DNA from: CAYLYU01 sp964501925
Lineage (GTDB): Bacteria > Pseudomonadota > Zetaproteobacteria > Mariprofundales > Mariprofundaceae
Direction: 5' to 3'
Assembly: GCA_964501925.1 (NCBI GenBank)
Contig: CAZCTM010000028.1
Location: 1 to 23,107 of the forward strand
Length of the DNA stretch: 23,107 nt
Position 1 is the first letter of the stretch, and every line of letters begins with the position of its first letter. Under the pieces are notes generated by a model. The model ran no database searches, was not told the origin of the DNA, and worked only from the letters and a program-made list of their open reading frames with translations. Both the position numbers and the translations under genes were made by a program. Below are positions 1-7,594 of this stretch, piece after piece.

Positions 1-244
1 TCAAACCGCAATGATCGCTTCTCGCGCAAATTTTCTGCCTTGTGCAGAGGGTTCAGGTTATAATTATTGCAGGGAAAACGAACGGGGGCAGTATATTCAT
101 TTTTCAGCAAGGCCCCCTCCTTGATCTTTGATACCGCAGCGTAGCAATGCTTCTTCGATTTAACGGCTAATTGTGCGTGCCTGTTAGCAGCCTGTTTTTA
201 CAATGCGCGCAGGGGATAACCTGGGCCGTACACTCAAAGCGCCA
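1..244. other. Gene-free left edge
   Basis: I see no credible coding region here. The longest open stretches lack a ribosome site and any recognisable protein motif. A weak 6-bp GC inverted repeat (84-89 with 112-117, loop of 22) is too loose to call a terminator. The stretch leads into the repeat and palindrome cluster that starts at 245, so it may be part of the same decayed accessory DNA. Confidence 0.5.
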
Positions 245-265
245 CTAAATTCCGGGGACACAGTG
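245..265 (+). repeat. Direct repeat copy 1 (CTRAATTCCRGGGACACAGTG)
   Basis: This 21-bp unit recurs at 390-410 in the same orientation with only two differences (A/G at position 3, G/A at position 10). The motif resembles sequences often found beside REP-associated (Y1-type) transposase genes in gammaproteobacteria. That link is from memory of the motif, not from a search. The two copies bracket the palindrome at 280-351. Confidence 0.7.
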
Positions 266-279
266 TAATTGCATTAGGG

Positions 280-351
280 TGGTCACTCTCCGGGTTTAGC
301 ATACGAGGTCTGAGGATATCAGCCTCAATAAACCATGAAGGAGAGTGACCA
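280..351. repeat. Nested palindrome, MITE- or REP-like
   Basis: The outer arms TGGTCACTCTCC (280-291) and GGAGAGTGACCA (340-351) are perfect 12-bp inverted repeats. Inside them GGTTTA (293-298) pairs with TAAACC (329-334). Inside that GAGGTCTGA (305-313) pairs with TCAGCCTC (319-326) with one bulged base. All three stems nest, so the 72-base stretch can fold into a single long hairpin as DNA or RNA. It lies between two copies of a 21-bp direct repeat. This architecture fits a small non-autonomous mobile element or a structured leader. The sequence alone does not decide between them. Confidence 0.65.
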
Positions 352-485
352 TGAAAAAGCCTATCAAAGAGCAGTATGCCGGTCTCGCGCTGAATTCCAG
401 GGACACAGTGCCTATTTCTCACTTTTCCGCTTCCTCCCCGCCTTTTTCCTTGCCAAATCCCGACCTGTCAACGCTGACAGCCTAG
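351..485 (+). pseudogene. Orphan 44-codon ORF, probably truncated gene start
   Basis: An ATG at 351 follows an AAGGAG ribosome site (338-343) with good spacing and opens a 44-residue frame beginning MKKPIKEQYAGLAL. After about 14 codons the frame runs into direct repeat copy 2 (390-410) and then into a low-information Ser/Pro-rich tail. This suggests a gene whose body was replaced when the repeat joined here. The ribosome site and start codon lie in the right arm of the palindrome, so folding of a transcript from upstream would hide them. I do not recognise the protein. It may not be expressed. Confidence 0.3.
390..410 (+). repeat. Direct repeat copy 2
   Basis: Second copy of the 21-bp unit at 245-265, same orientation, two mismatches, 145 bp apart start to start. 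It interrupts the short ORF that begins at 351, which suggests it arrived after that ORF or marks the junction of a deletion. Confidence 0.7.
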
Positions 486-573
486 CGATAAACCCCTCAG
501 CCCCCAACACCGTTTGAGGATCAGGGCTTGAATGTTGAATCATGATCGTTCATGTCATCGATGATTGTGCTAA

Positions 574-756
574 CAAAGCATAGTGCGCACGGGCAAAGGT
601 CGCTATCCATTTGCCACACATCTTCCTGAATCGGGGACGAATATCCGGGTGGTGCAGAAGCTGATGGGCCATAAGGATCTGAAAACCATGGAAATCTATA
701 CGCATCTCTCGCAACAGAACCTTGATACTGTGAAAAGCCCCCTGGATACGCCTTGA
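574..756 (+). pseudogene. Tyrosine recombinase C-terminal remnant (integron-integrase-like)
   Basis: From 601 the + strand encodes RYPFATHLPESGTNIR, then KLMGHKDLKT and YTHL, and ends VKSPLDTP before a TGA at 754-756. This follows the C-terminal catalytic part of tyrosine recombinases: the box II R..FATHL, the LLGH box, and the nucleophile Tyr in YTH. A closing VRSPLD-like tail is typical of IntI-type and related integrases. Everything upstream of box II is gone, and an in-frame stop lies at 571-573. Box II reads RYPF where RHSF is usual, and LPES replaces LLES, so the piece has also drifted. It is a dead fragment that cannot make a recombinase and marks a past integrase near purN. Confidence 0.8.
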
Positions 757-862
757 GGATGGGCTGAGCTGCAGTGCTGCAGTGAGCGGCTATCGCGCGG
801 AGCGTGAAGATGTGCATACTTCCCCCTGATTTCTACGAAAGGGATAACAGGGTGGAGCAGTG

Positions 863-1495
863 ATGGGCACAGATCGCATCGCCGTCATGGCGTCAGGCAA
901 GGGCAGCAATCTGAAGGCGATACTTCGGGCTGTGAAACACGGTGAGTGTCAGGTGGATGTGCGGCTGGTCCTCTCGGACAAACCGGATGCCGGCGCTCTT
1001 GATATCGCCCGTGCGGCCGGCGTGCCGGAAATCGTGTATCAGAATCCGAAGGATTATGAGAACCGTGAGGCCTTTGATGATGCATGCGCCGATGTGATCG
1101 AGGCGGCCGCTTGCAACTGGATCGTGCTGGCCGGTTACATGCGGATCTTGTCGGCAGGGTTTGTCGGCCGGTTTCGAAACCGGATCGTGAACATCCATCC
1201 CGCCCTTCTGCCTGCTTTCCCTGGGGGGCATGCGGTTGAGGACGCCCTGCGCTACGGCGTTAAAATTACCGGCTGCACCATTCATCTCGTGGATGAGGTG
1301 GTGGACGGAGGTCCGATCCTGTCCCAGGCGGCGGTGCCCGTGCTTGACTCGGATACGGTGGAGTCATTGCACAATCGTATCCATGCTGAGGAGCACAGGC
1401 TTTACCCGGCCACACTCAACCGCCTGGTCAAAGAGGGTTTTCACATCCGTGGACGGAGGGTGATCTGGGGAAAGCCATCCCGATCACCAGCCTGA
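863..1495 (+). CDS. purN: Phosphoribosylglycinamide formyltransferase (GART)
   Basis: Transfers the formyl group of 10-formyl-tetrahydrofolate to glycinamide ribonucleotide, the third step of de novo purine synthesis, in the cytosol. The 210-residue product has the full family pattern: an N-terminal SGKGSNLKAI phosphate-binding loop (residues 11-20), the folate-site stretch LAGYMRIL, and the catalytic triad Asn110, His112 (NIHPALLP) and Asp148 (VDGGPIL). These correspond to E. coli N106/H108/D144. I chose ATG 863 because GGAG at 854-857 sits 5 nt upstream; the in-frame GTG at 860 would be too close. In many proteobacteria purM lies directly upstream in a purMN operon. Here decayed mobile DNA occupies that position. 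The + strand permease follows after a 50-nt gap. Confidence 0.97.
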   Translation: MGTDRIAVMASGKGSNLKAILRAVKHGECQVDVRLVLSDKPDAGALDIARAAGVPEIVYQNPKDYENREAFDDACADVIEAAACNWIVLAGYMRILSAGFVGRFRNRIVNIHPALLPAFPGGHAVEDALRYGVKITGCTIHLVDEVVDGGPILSQAAVPVLDSDTVESLHNRIHAEEHRLYPATLNRLVKEGFHIRGRRVIWGKPSRSPA

Positions 1496-1545
1496 ACAGC
1501 AAACCCGTTCAGGCCTGCCGGTTGCACGGGTCCTATCAGGTTTAA

Positions 1546-2352
1546 ATGCCCTCCCCTGATCTGATTCTTCTGGGTTACGGTCTCCTCGCCGGTGTGCTGG
1601 CGGGGGGGGCTGGTGGTATCCTGGCGGGGCTGGCCGGCCTGGGTGGCGGACTTGTTTATGTCCCGGTGCTTTACCTTCTGCTGGGCCGGAGTGATGAAGG
1701 GATCGCAGCGGCGATCATGACCAGTCTCGCGGCGGTCGTTTTCACCGGTCTGTTTTCAGCGCGTGCTCACTGGCGCTTGCATCATATCGATACCTCGCTC
1801 AGCCACCGGCTTATCCCATGGCTGGGTACTGGTGCGGCGTTGGGTCTGTGGATGACCCTCCGCGTACCCGAGGGCATGGTTCTGGTAGGACTGGCCATGC
1901 TGGAGGCGTGGGTTGCATGGGATCTTGGCCGGTATCGCCAAATCCGGCAGGGTCATGTCGCCCTTCCTGTGTTCGGTCTTCCGATCGGTATGATATCGGG
2001 CGTATTCGGGATTGGCGGGGGCACCATGCTGGTTCCCTTGCTCAGGCGCTTTGTCGCCTTGCGGTATGCGGTCGGCACATCGGCCTTTTGCGGAACGGTC
2101 ATGGCCGGGATCGCCGTGATGGCAAACCTGCTCATCGAGCGGCACTGGATGCCACTTATGGCGAATCAGATGATGGAAGTGGCAGGATTTCTTGCCGGTG
2201 TTCTCATGGTGCTGCCGTTTGCCTCCCGTTTTTCCGCCATCCTCCACCACACCCTGCCTGAGCAGACAATGCGACTTGTCCTGAAAATAGTCTTTTCCAC
2301 CTTGTCGGGTCTTCTGGCCCTGGCAGCCCTTATAAAGCTTGTCCAGGCCTAG
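1546..2352 (+). CDS. TSUP (TauE/SafE) family membrane permease
   Basis: A 268-residue hydrophobic protein with the internal duplication of the TSUP (DUF81) family. A glycine-rich helix followed by a VP motif occurs twice: GLAGLGGGLVYVPVL near residue 28 and GVFGIGGGTMLVPLL near residue 153. About eight membrane segments can be drawn, split by a polar stretch around residues 120-135. Family members move organosulfur or sulfur oxyanions such as sulfite, sulfoacetate or taurine-derived products, or other small anions, across the inner membrane. The sequence does not show which substrate. The gene starts 50 nt after purN and could be read through from it. Nothing links it functionally to purines. 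It ends in the hairpin shared with rodA. Confidence 0.9.
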   Translation: MPSPDLILLGYGLLAGVLAGGAGGILAGLAGLGGGLVYVPVLYLLLGRSDEGIAAAIMTSLAAVVFTGLFSARAHWRLHHIDTSLSHRLIPWLGTGAALGLWMTLRVPEGMVLVGLAMLEAWVAWDLGRYRQIRQGHVALPVFGLPIGMISGVFGIGGGTMLVPLLRRFVALRYAVGTSAFCGTVMAGIAVMANLLIERHWMPLMANQMMEVAGFLAGVLMVLPFASRFSAILHHTLPEQTMRLVLKIVFSTLSGLLALAALIKLVQA

Positions 2353-2400
2353 GAGCCTGTCGGACTTATGAGAAACCTTCTGCGCGGCAGGTTCCTAGGC
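2347..2400. terminator. Hairpin spanning both convergent stop codons
   Basis: GCCTAGGAGCCTG (2347-2359) pairs with CAGGTTCCTAGGC (2388-2400) with one mismatch over 13 bp, enclosing a 28-nt loop. The permease stop TAG (2350-2352) lies in the left arm and the rodA stop (2395-2397, minus strand) in the right arm. No U-tract follows on either strand, so this is not a classical intrinsic terminator. It could still block or process convergent transcripts from both sides, or be a palindromic repeat unit that supplied both stops. Confidence 0.5.
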
Positions 2401-3498
2401 GAGAGGGTTGCCGGGCCTTTGCCAGGGAATCTTTCCGTGGGCCTCGATGGCGACACGCATCACAAGGCCCATGGCGGCCAGCATGGTAATCAGCGCCGAT
2501 CCTCCGTAGCTGATAAAGGGAAGGGGCAAACCCACAACGGGCAGCAGACCGGACACCATGCCAATGTTGACGACCACATAAAGGATAAAAATGGAAACAA
2601 TTCCCACGCATAGCATGGCCCCGAAACGGGTGCTCGCGCGCGCGGCGATGATAAGAATGCGGGAAATCAGGATGCCGTAGATCAGAAGCAGCAAGCCGGC
2701 GGCCAGCAGCCCCCCTTCCTCGGCCAGGACGGCAAAGATGAAATCCGTATGCTGTTCGGGAAGAAAGTGCAGACGGTCCTGGGTTCCCTGAAGGTATCCC
2801 TTGCCGAATACACCGCCGGATCCGATGGCGATGGTGGACTGAATGACATGGTATCCGGCCCCCAGGGGATCCGATTGCGGATTGAGAAACGCGAGCACCC
2901 GCTGTTGCTGATAGTCGTGCAGGTTGTTCCACAGGATCGGAAGGCTCGCAAACACCACGATGAGCAGACAGGCCAGCCATCGCCAGGGGAGGCCCGCGGC
3001 GATAATCATGATCGAGGCGGCCGTAAGCAATAACAGCGTGCTTCCCAGATCCGGCTGCATGGCGATGAAGAGCGCAGGCAGAAGGGTTGCCAGTGCCGGG
3101 ATCAGGACCGATTTCAGGTCACGGGCCTCACGCGAGGCGAACCAGAAGGCCAGAAGAAGGAGCAATGCCCACTTCATCAATTCGGAAGGCTGGAAATTAA
3201 AGAGCCCCAGATCAAGCCATCGTCTCGCGCCCATCTGGACTGTACCTATGATGGGCACGCTCAGGAGCAGCAGTAAGGCCACCAGGTACATCGGGATGCT
3301 CGCCAGCGCGACAAAGCGCAAAGGAACAAAACACAGACCCACAAACACAAGGCCGCCCAGCAGCCAGTAAGCCGCCTGTTTTTGCCAGAGGGTGATATCA
3401 CCCAGGTGAACGGCCGCATAAAGGGTGAGCAAACCCAGGCCGGCCAGGAAGAGGATGCACAGCAATATGACCATATCCATACGGCGCACGGTTTCCAT
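2395..3498 (-). CDS. rodA: Rod shape-determining peptidoglycan glycosyltransferase RodA
   Basis: SEDS-family polymerase that elongates glycan strands from lipid II as part of the Rod complex, paired with the transpeptidase PBP2 encoded just upstream. The 367-residue protein has about ten membrane helices and the family landmarks: a membrane-reentry segment ending in NFQPSELMKWALL, a large periplasmic loop containing DLGSTLLLL, then HTDFIFAVLAEE, and the C-terminal signature LPLPFISYGGSAL. The ATG at 3498 overlaps the mrdA stop by one base (TAATG), so the pair is translationally coupled. The gene is last in the mreBCD-mrdA-rodA cluster and runs into the hairpin it shares with the permease gene. 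Confidence 0.97.
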   Translation of the reverse strand: METVRRMDMVILLCILFLAGLGLLTLYAAVHLGDITLWQKQAAYWLLGGLVFVGLCFVPLRFVALASIPMYLVALLLLLSVPIIGTVQMGARRWLDLGLFNFQPSELMKWALLLLLAFWFASREARDLKSVLIPALATLLPALFIAMQPDLGSTLLLLTAASIMIIAAGLPWRWLACLLIVVFASLPILWNNLHDYQQQRVLAFLNPQSDPLGAGYHVIQSTIAIGSGGVFGKGYLQGTQDRLHFLPEQHTDFIFAVLAEEGGLLAAGLLLLIYGILISRILIIAARASTRFGAMLCVGIVSIFILYVVVNIGMVSGLLPVVGLPLPFISYGGSALITMLAAMGLVMRVAIEAHGKIPWQRPGNPLA

Positions 3499-5252
3499 TA
3501 CGGCTGCTCCCTCTCTGCGAGTGTCCGCACGATGGCGGCAGCGACCGGACCGGCGGCACTGCCACCGTGGCCACCATGCTCGACGAAGATGGCAAAGGCG
3601 ATTCGCGGGTTTTCATAGGGTGCGAAGCCGATGAACCATGCATGGTCCTTATGCAGGTCCGGGGTGACATGTTTTTTCCTGGTGTCCTGAGGCATGGCAA
3701 CAACCTGGGCCGTCCCCGTTTTCCCGGCAACATGCCAGGGCAGTTTGGCAAGTGCCGCATGTGCTGTTCCCCGCCGGCTGGCAACGACGTCCCGCATGGC
3801 TTCCCGGACGCGTTTCAGGTGTTCCGGTGATATGTCAATCTGACGGATTACCTCGGGAGGGTGACCGGCTTCCAGCTGCGGTTTCAGCAGTTTTCCGCCA
3901 TTGGCGATGGCCGCTGCGAAACGGGCCATCTGAAGAGGCGTGGCGCTCACCTTTCCCTGGCCAATGGCGGCGATCACTGTTTCACCCTGGTACCACGTTC
4001 TGCCGAAGCCCGGAGCCAGTCCCTTTGCTTCGGGATGAAGGTCGATGCCGGTCGGCGTACCAAACCCCCACAGCTTTGCCTCGCTGCGCATGCGCTTGAT
4101 CCCCAGTTGCTTGCCCAGTTCATAAAAATACACATCACAGGATTGCACGATGGCATCATGCAAATTCATATGTCCGTGGCCGATCTTTTTCCAGCAACGG
4201 AAGGTACTGTCGCCCAGCTCCATGTAACCGGGGCAGTAGACACTCTGGTCCACGATGGGCAGGTGATAATGCAGACCGGCCATGCTTACGAGCAGCTTGA
4301 ATGTTGATGCAGGCGGGTAAGCTGACTGGGTTGCCCTGTTTAACAAGGGGCGGCGAGCATCATGAAGCCAGGCCTGCCACTGCTCAGGGTCCAGGCCGAG
4401 AATAAACTGGTTGCTATCGATGCCCGGCTGGCTCAGCAATGTCAGGATCTCGCCCGTCTGCACATCCATGACGACCACGGCGCCGGCCCTCTCACCCAGG
4501 GCCTTCGCAGCGGTTTCCTGAAGTTCAAGATCAATGCTCAGGCGAACCGCCTTCCCCATGGTAGACGGCTTTTGCTTCAGGACGCCAACACGCCTGCCAA
4601 AGGCATCCACCTCCTCATACTGCGCACCAAGCTGGCCGTGCAGGCGCTTCTCGAAGATGCTTTCAGCTCCGGAGCGTCCCACTTTCTCGATGGGCAGGAA
4701 TCCGCGTTCGATATCCCGGGTATTGGCGGATGACAGATAGCCGATCAGGTGTGATGTGAGTGTCGCATATGGATAGTACCTGTGGGTGCCGGCCTGGACA
4801 TCGACCCCGGGCAGGCGGTGGAGCCTCGCACTTAGGGGAGCCACCTCTTCCCATGAAAGGCGTTCGGCAATGAGAACAGGTCTGTCGGGACGCGCGTGGG
4901 CCAGCTTTTGGTTCACTTTGGCGTACTGGCGGTCATTCCAGTGAAGGATGTCTGAGACCTCGGACAGAACATGCTCCATGTTTGTGACCCGCTCGGGGAT
5001 GATGGTGACGCGGTAAGAGACATGGTTGACAGCCAGGCCTTTTCCGAATCGGTCCGCGATTTCCCCCCGTGTGGGAAGAACGGGGAGGACATTGATCCGG
5101 TTCTGCTCCGCCTGCAGGAAAAGCCCTTCATACTGGAGCCACTGGAGATCAATCAGGTGCAACATCAGCAGAAGCAGGAGCATGAAGCCAAAAAACTGAA
5201 AGAGCAGGACACGCCGCTCGAAGCGGCCCCGGACGTTAAGCACGCTGCTCAT
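3498..5252 (-). CDS. mrdA: Penicillin-binding protein 2, elongasome transpeptidase
   Basis: Class B PBP that cross-links peptidoglycan during side-wall growth, anchored in the inner membrane by one N-terminal helix (about residues 15-35). With the ATG at 5252 the product is 584 residues. The catalytic motifs are intact: SxxK at Ser316-Thr-Phe-Lys319, the second motif Ser371-Cys-Asp373 (SCD rather than SxN, as is usual in PBP2), and Lys511-Thr-Gly. The pedestal domain with RINVLPVLPTRGEIADR precedes them. An in-frame GTG at 5285 would add 11 residues deep inside mreD. Neither start has a strong ribosome site, and I prefer the ATG because the resulting short cytoplasmic tail matches the family. 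The gene overlaps the end of mreD. Confidence 0.96.
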   Translation of the reverse strand: MSSVLNVRGRFERRVLLFQFFGFMLLLLLMLHLIDLQWLQYEGLFLQAEQNRINVLPVLPTRGEIADRFGKGLAVNHVSYRVTIIPERVTNMEHVLSEVSDILHWNDRQYAKVNQKLAHARPDRPVLIAERLSWEEVAPLSARLHRLPGVDVQAGTHRYYPYATLTSHLIGYLSSANTRDIERGFLPIEKVGRSGAESIFEKRLHGQLGAQYEEVDAFGRRVGVLKQKPSTMGKAVRLSIDLELQETAAKALGERAGAVVVMDVQTGEILTLLSQPGIDSNQFILGLDPEQWQAWLHDARRPLLNRATQSAYPPASTFKLLVSMAGLHYHLPIVDQSVYCPGYMELGDSTFRCWKKIGHGHMNLHDAIVQSCDVYFYELGKQLGIKRMRSEAKLWGFGTPTGIDLHPEAKGLAPGFGRTWYQGETVIAAIGQGKVSATPLQMARFAAAIANGGKLLKPQLEAGHPPEVIRQIDISPEHLKRVREAMRDVVASRRGTAHAALAKLPWHVAGKTGTAQVVAMPQDTRKKHVTPDLHKDHAWFIGFAPYENPRIAFAIFVEHGGHGGSAAGPVAAAIVRTLAEREQP

Positions 5253-5652
5253 GCCAGATGACCATGAAATACCAGAGTGGAACACAGAGCAGCAGGGTCA
5301 GTACCCACTGAAAGGTGTCGGCCCCGAGCCAGAGGATGGGTAGACAGCACACGACCATAAGGATGATCCTTTGCGGCAGGGCGGGCCCAAGTTGTCGGTC
5401 CGTGTAGATGAGCAATATGGGCAGCAAGATTGCGATGGGTAATACACCAAAAACAGTCCAGTACAGGGCCACATCGTGCAGCATCACACCCGGCAAGACC
5501 CAGAGCCAGCTGCCCCGATGGGCAAGCAAGGCGGCCAGAAGCAGGGCAAGCGACCAGTCGGGTTGTGTGACAATCCCGCCCATGAGCAGGCTCAGGCTCA
5601 CACCCAGGAATGAAGCTCCCAGTAACAGGGCCGGAAAAAGATAACGGATCAA
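5236..5652 (-). CDS. mreD: Rod shape-determining membrane protein MreD
   Basis: Small integral membrane partner of MreC and RodA/PBP2 in the Rod complex. The 138-residue product is almost entirely hydrophobic, with about five membrane helices and the family-typical run QPDWSLALLLAALLAHRGSW near residue 31. It is shorter than the roughly 160 residues common in the family, and MreD is poorly conserved, so the call rests mainly on hydropathy and position between mreC and mrdA. The start is a TTG at 5652 whose TTGA overlaps the mreC stop, implying translation by reinitiation and a low MreD level relative to MreC. Confidence 0.9.
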   Translation of the reverse strand: MIRYLFPALLLGASFLGVSLSLLMGGIVTQPDWSLALLLAALLAHRGSWLWVLPGVMLHDVALYWTVFGVLPIAILLPILLIYTDRQLGPALPQRIILMVVCCLPILWLGADTFQWVLTLLLCVPLWYFMVIWHEQRA

Positions 5653-6434
5653 GGTTGTCTTGAAATGGCTACGGCGAGCCAGGATTCACGGCGCCAGTGC
5701 GCCAGTGGCCTGGCCTCCATTTCAACGAAGATATCTCCCTGGCGGGGCGTGATTTTGGTGATGCGTGCGACCGGAATACCTGCGGGGAATACGCCACCGG
5801 AACCACTGGTGACCAGAATGGTTCCTACCTGCGGGGCTTCTTCCATTGGTACGAATTCCACCTTCAGGCTGTTTCCCTGCCCCCGAAGCAGGGCAGCCAA
5901 AGGGTGCTCCCTGACGGTGACGGGTACGGCAAGAGAGGCATCCAGGATCGTGCGGACAACCGCAAAGTCAGGCCCGACATCATCAATCAGGCCAACAAGC
6001 CCTTCGCTTGACGCCACAACATCATCCGGCTTGGCATGCTGAATCTTGATGATCAGATGACGGCTCATCTTTTCAGGGCTTCGAGCAACCACTTTGGCAG
6101 CCTGCCAGATGAATTCCGGAATGGGATCAAGTTCCAGCAGGCTTCTTAGCTGGCTGTTTTCCTCACGAAGGGTGTTGATCGTCTGAACCAGGGCAGCCTG
6201 ACCCTGCAATCGGTTCCTAAGCCGGATATTTTCTTCCTGCAGCTCCTGCCGATCATCAAACCACAATTTTGTTTCTTCCCACCATGCAAGGGGAGCGCGA
6301 ACTGCCTCAAATACGGGCGCCAGAAAAAGGTTCAGACGCTGACCGATGGGGAAGGCCTGAATATAATAGAGAATCATTGCTCCGAGAGATACTGCCAGCC
6401 ATGGACGTATTCTTCGCCAGCGCTGTTGCGGCAC
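5649..6434 (-). CDS. mreC: Rod shape-determining protein MreC
   Basis: Bitopic inner-membrane protein that links MreB filaments to PBP2 and activates it from the periplasmic side. The 261-residue sequence shows a short basic N-terminus, one membrane helix (about residues 12-28), and a coiled coil (about 60-98) rich in Glu, Arg and Leu, from the segment beginning QELQEENIRLRN to NTLREENSQLRSLLEL. A C-terminal beta-rich domain follows with SEGLVGLIDDV and the glycine-rich VTSGSGGVFPAGIPV. The start is GTG at 6434 with the ribosome site AAGGAG directly after the mreB stop codon, which separates the genes by only 6 nt. It was named from these features and its place in the cluster. Confidence 0.96.
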   Translation of the reverse strand: MPQQRWRRIRPWLAVSLGAMILYYIQAFPIGQRLNLFLAPVFEAVRAPLAWWEETKLWFDDRQELQEENIRLRNRLQGQAALVQTINTLREENSQLRSLLELDPIPEFIWQAAKVVARSPEKMSRHLIIKIQHAKPDDVVASSEGLVGLIDDVGPDFAVVRTILDASLAVPVTVREHPLAALLRGQGNSLKVEFVPMEEAPQVGTILVTSGSGGVFPAGIPVARITKITPRQGDIFVEMEARPLAHWRRESWLAVAISRQP

Positions 6435-6440
6435 GGCTCC

Positions 6441-7478
6441 TTATTCCTCGAAGAGCACGCCCCGCATGCGGTCCAATTCCTCAAGTGCCCTGCCACAGCC
6501 AAGGACAACACACTGGAGGGGATTATCCGCAATGGTTACAGGCAGACCGGTTTCCTCACGGATCAGATGATCCAGTCCTGCGATCTGCGCACCCCCTCCG
6601 GTAAGGACAATTCCCTTGTCCACAATGTCCGCGGCCAGTTCCGGGGGTGTCCGTTCAAGGCAGACCTTGACGGTTTCCACAAGGACATTCACGGATTCGG
6701 TCAGGGCCTCCAGGATCTCTGAATCATCGAGAGTCAGATTCTTGGGCACGCCGTTGATCAGGTCTCTCCCCTTTACATCCATCTCATGGCGTTCCTTCTG
6801 GGGGTAGGCGCTGCCAAGCTTGATCTTGATGGTTTCCGCCGTTGCAGAGCCAATAAGCAGATTGTACTTCCGCCTCAGGTGGTTGATGATGGCCTCGTCC
6901 ATTTTATCGCCACCGACCCGCACCGAGCGTGAATGGACGATCCCGCCGTAACTGATGACGGCAATTTCTGTCGTACCCCCCCCGATATCCACCACCATGG
7001 AGCCAGAGGCCTCGGTAACGGGAAGGTCGGCGCCGATGGCAGCAGCCATGGGCTCCTCAATCAGATAGACTTCGCGGGCGCCTGCGGAGAGTGCGGACTC
7101 TCTGATGGCACGACGCTCCACGGGTGTTGAGCCGTATGGAACACAGATGACAATGCGAGGCGCAATCCCCCATGTCCGCTTGTGTACCTTGCGGATGAAC
7201 TGTTTCAGCATGTCTTCCGTGACCACGAAATCAGCGATTACCCCGTCCTTCAGGGGTCTGATCGCCTGAATGGCGTCGGGTGTCCGGCCAAGCATGCGCT
7301 TGGCGTCCGTTCCGACGGCCAGAACCCGCCTGCCTTGCCGGCCTCCCCCCACATAAATCGCAACCACGGATGGTTCATTCAGAACCACCCCCTGCCCCTG
7401 AACATAAATAAGGGTATTGGCAGTCCCCAGATCAATGGCCATGTCCGATGAAAAAAGACCGAATAATCGCTGTAACAT
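6441..7478 (-). CDS. mreB: Rod shape-determining actin homologue MreB
   Basis: Cytoplasmic ATP-dependent filament protein that positions the elongasome on curved membrane. The 345-residue length is normal. The actin-fold signatures are present: phosphate 1 IDLGTANTLIYV at about residue 16, connect 1 in VPYGSTPVERRAI, phosphate 2 VDIGGGTTEIAVISYGG at about 163, and the adenosine loop LTGGGAQIAGLD near residue 291. A hydrophobic N-terminal patch (MLQRLFGLFSSD) fits the membrane-binding end. The ATG at 7478 has GAGGA immediately upstream. It is the first gene of the shape cluster. The 116-nt gap before it is the only sizeable one in this minus-strand block, so the cluster promoter is expected there, although yjbQ reads toward it. 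Confidence 0.98.
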   Translation of the reverse strand: MLQRLFGLFSSDMAIDLGTANTLIYVQGQGVVLNEPSVVAIYVGGGRQGRRVLAVGTDAKRMLGRTPDAIQAIRPLKDGVIADFVVTEDMLKQFIRKVHKRTWGIAPRIVICVPYGSTPVERRAIRESALSAGAREVYLIEEPMAAAIGADLPVTEASGSMVVDIGGGTTEIAVISYGGIVHSRSVRVGGDKMDEAIINHLRRKYNLLIGSATAETIKIKLGSAYPQKERHEMDVKGRDLINGVPKNLTLDDSEILEALTESVNVLVETVKVCLERTPPELAADIVDKGIVLTGGGAQIAGLDHLIREETGLPVTIADNPLQCVVLGCGRALEELDRMRGVLFEE

Positions 7479-7594
7479 TTCCTCAACCTGTCCGGCGCTC
7501 GACGTACGCGCACATCAGAAATAGAACTGTGAAGCTAAAGCAGCATCAGCACGAGGTAAAGTTGCATGATTGGAATAATCCGCCTTTCCCGGGC
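7479..7594 (-). promoter_or_regulatory. mreB upstream region, likely promoter
   Basis: This is the only sizeable non-coding gap between yjbQ and the mreBCD-mrdA-rodA cluster, so a promoter is expected here. On the minus strand a possible pair is TTTACC with TAGCTT 17 nt downstream, but both boxes match sigma-70 consensus weakly. No clear terminator for yjbQ is visible, so read-through into mreB is possible. Confidence 0.3.

Noticed and set aside
84..117. GC inverted repeat as a terminator at the left edge
   Set aside because: Only 6 bp of stem with a 22-nt loop and no clear T-run; too weak to report as a feature.
521..817. Minus-strand 98-codon frame across the integrase remnant
   Set aside because: The + strand reading of the same bases gives a clear recombinase C-terminus, so the minus frame is a by-product.
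3498..5285. GTG 5285 as the mrdA start
   Set aside because: It lacks a ribosome site, lengthens the overlap with mreD, and adds a tail not expected for PBP2; ATG 5252 is preferred.
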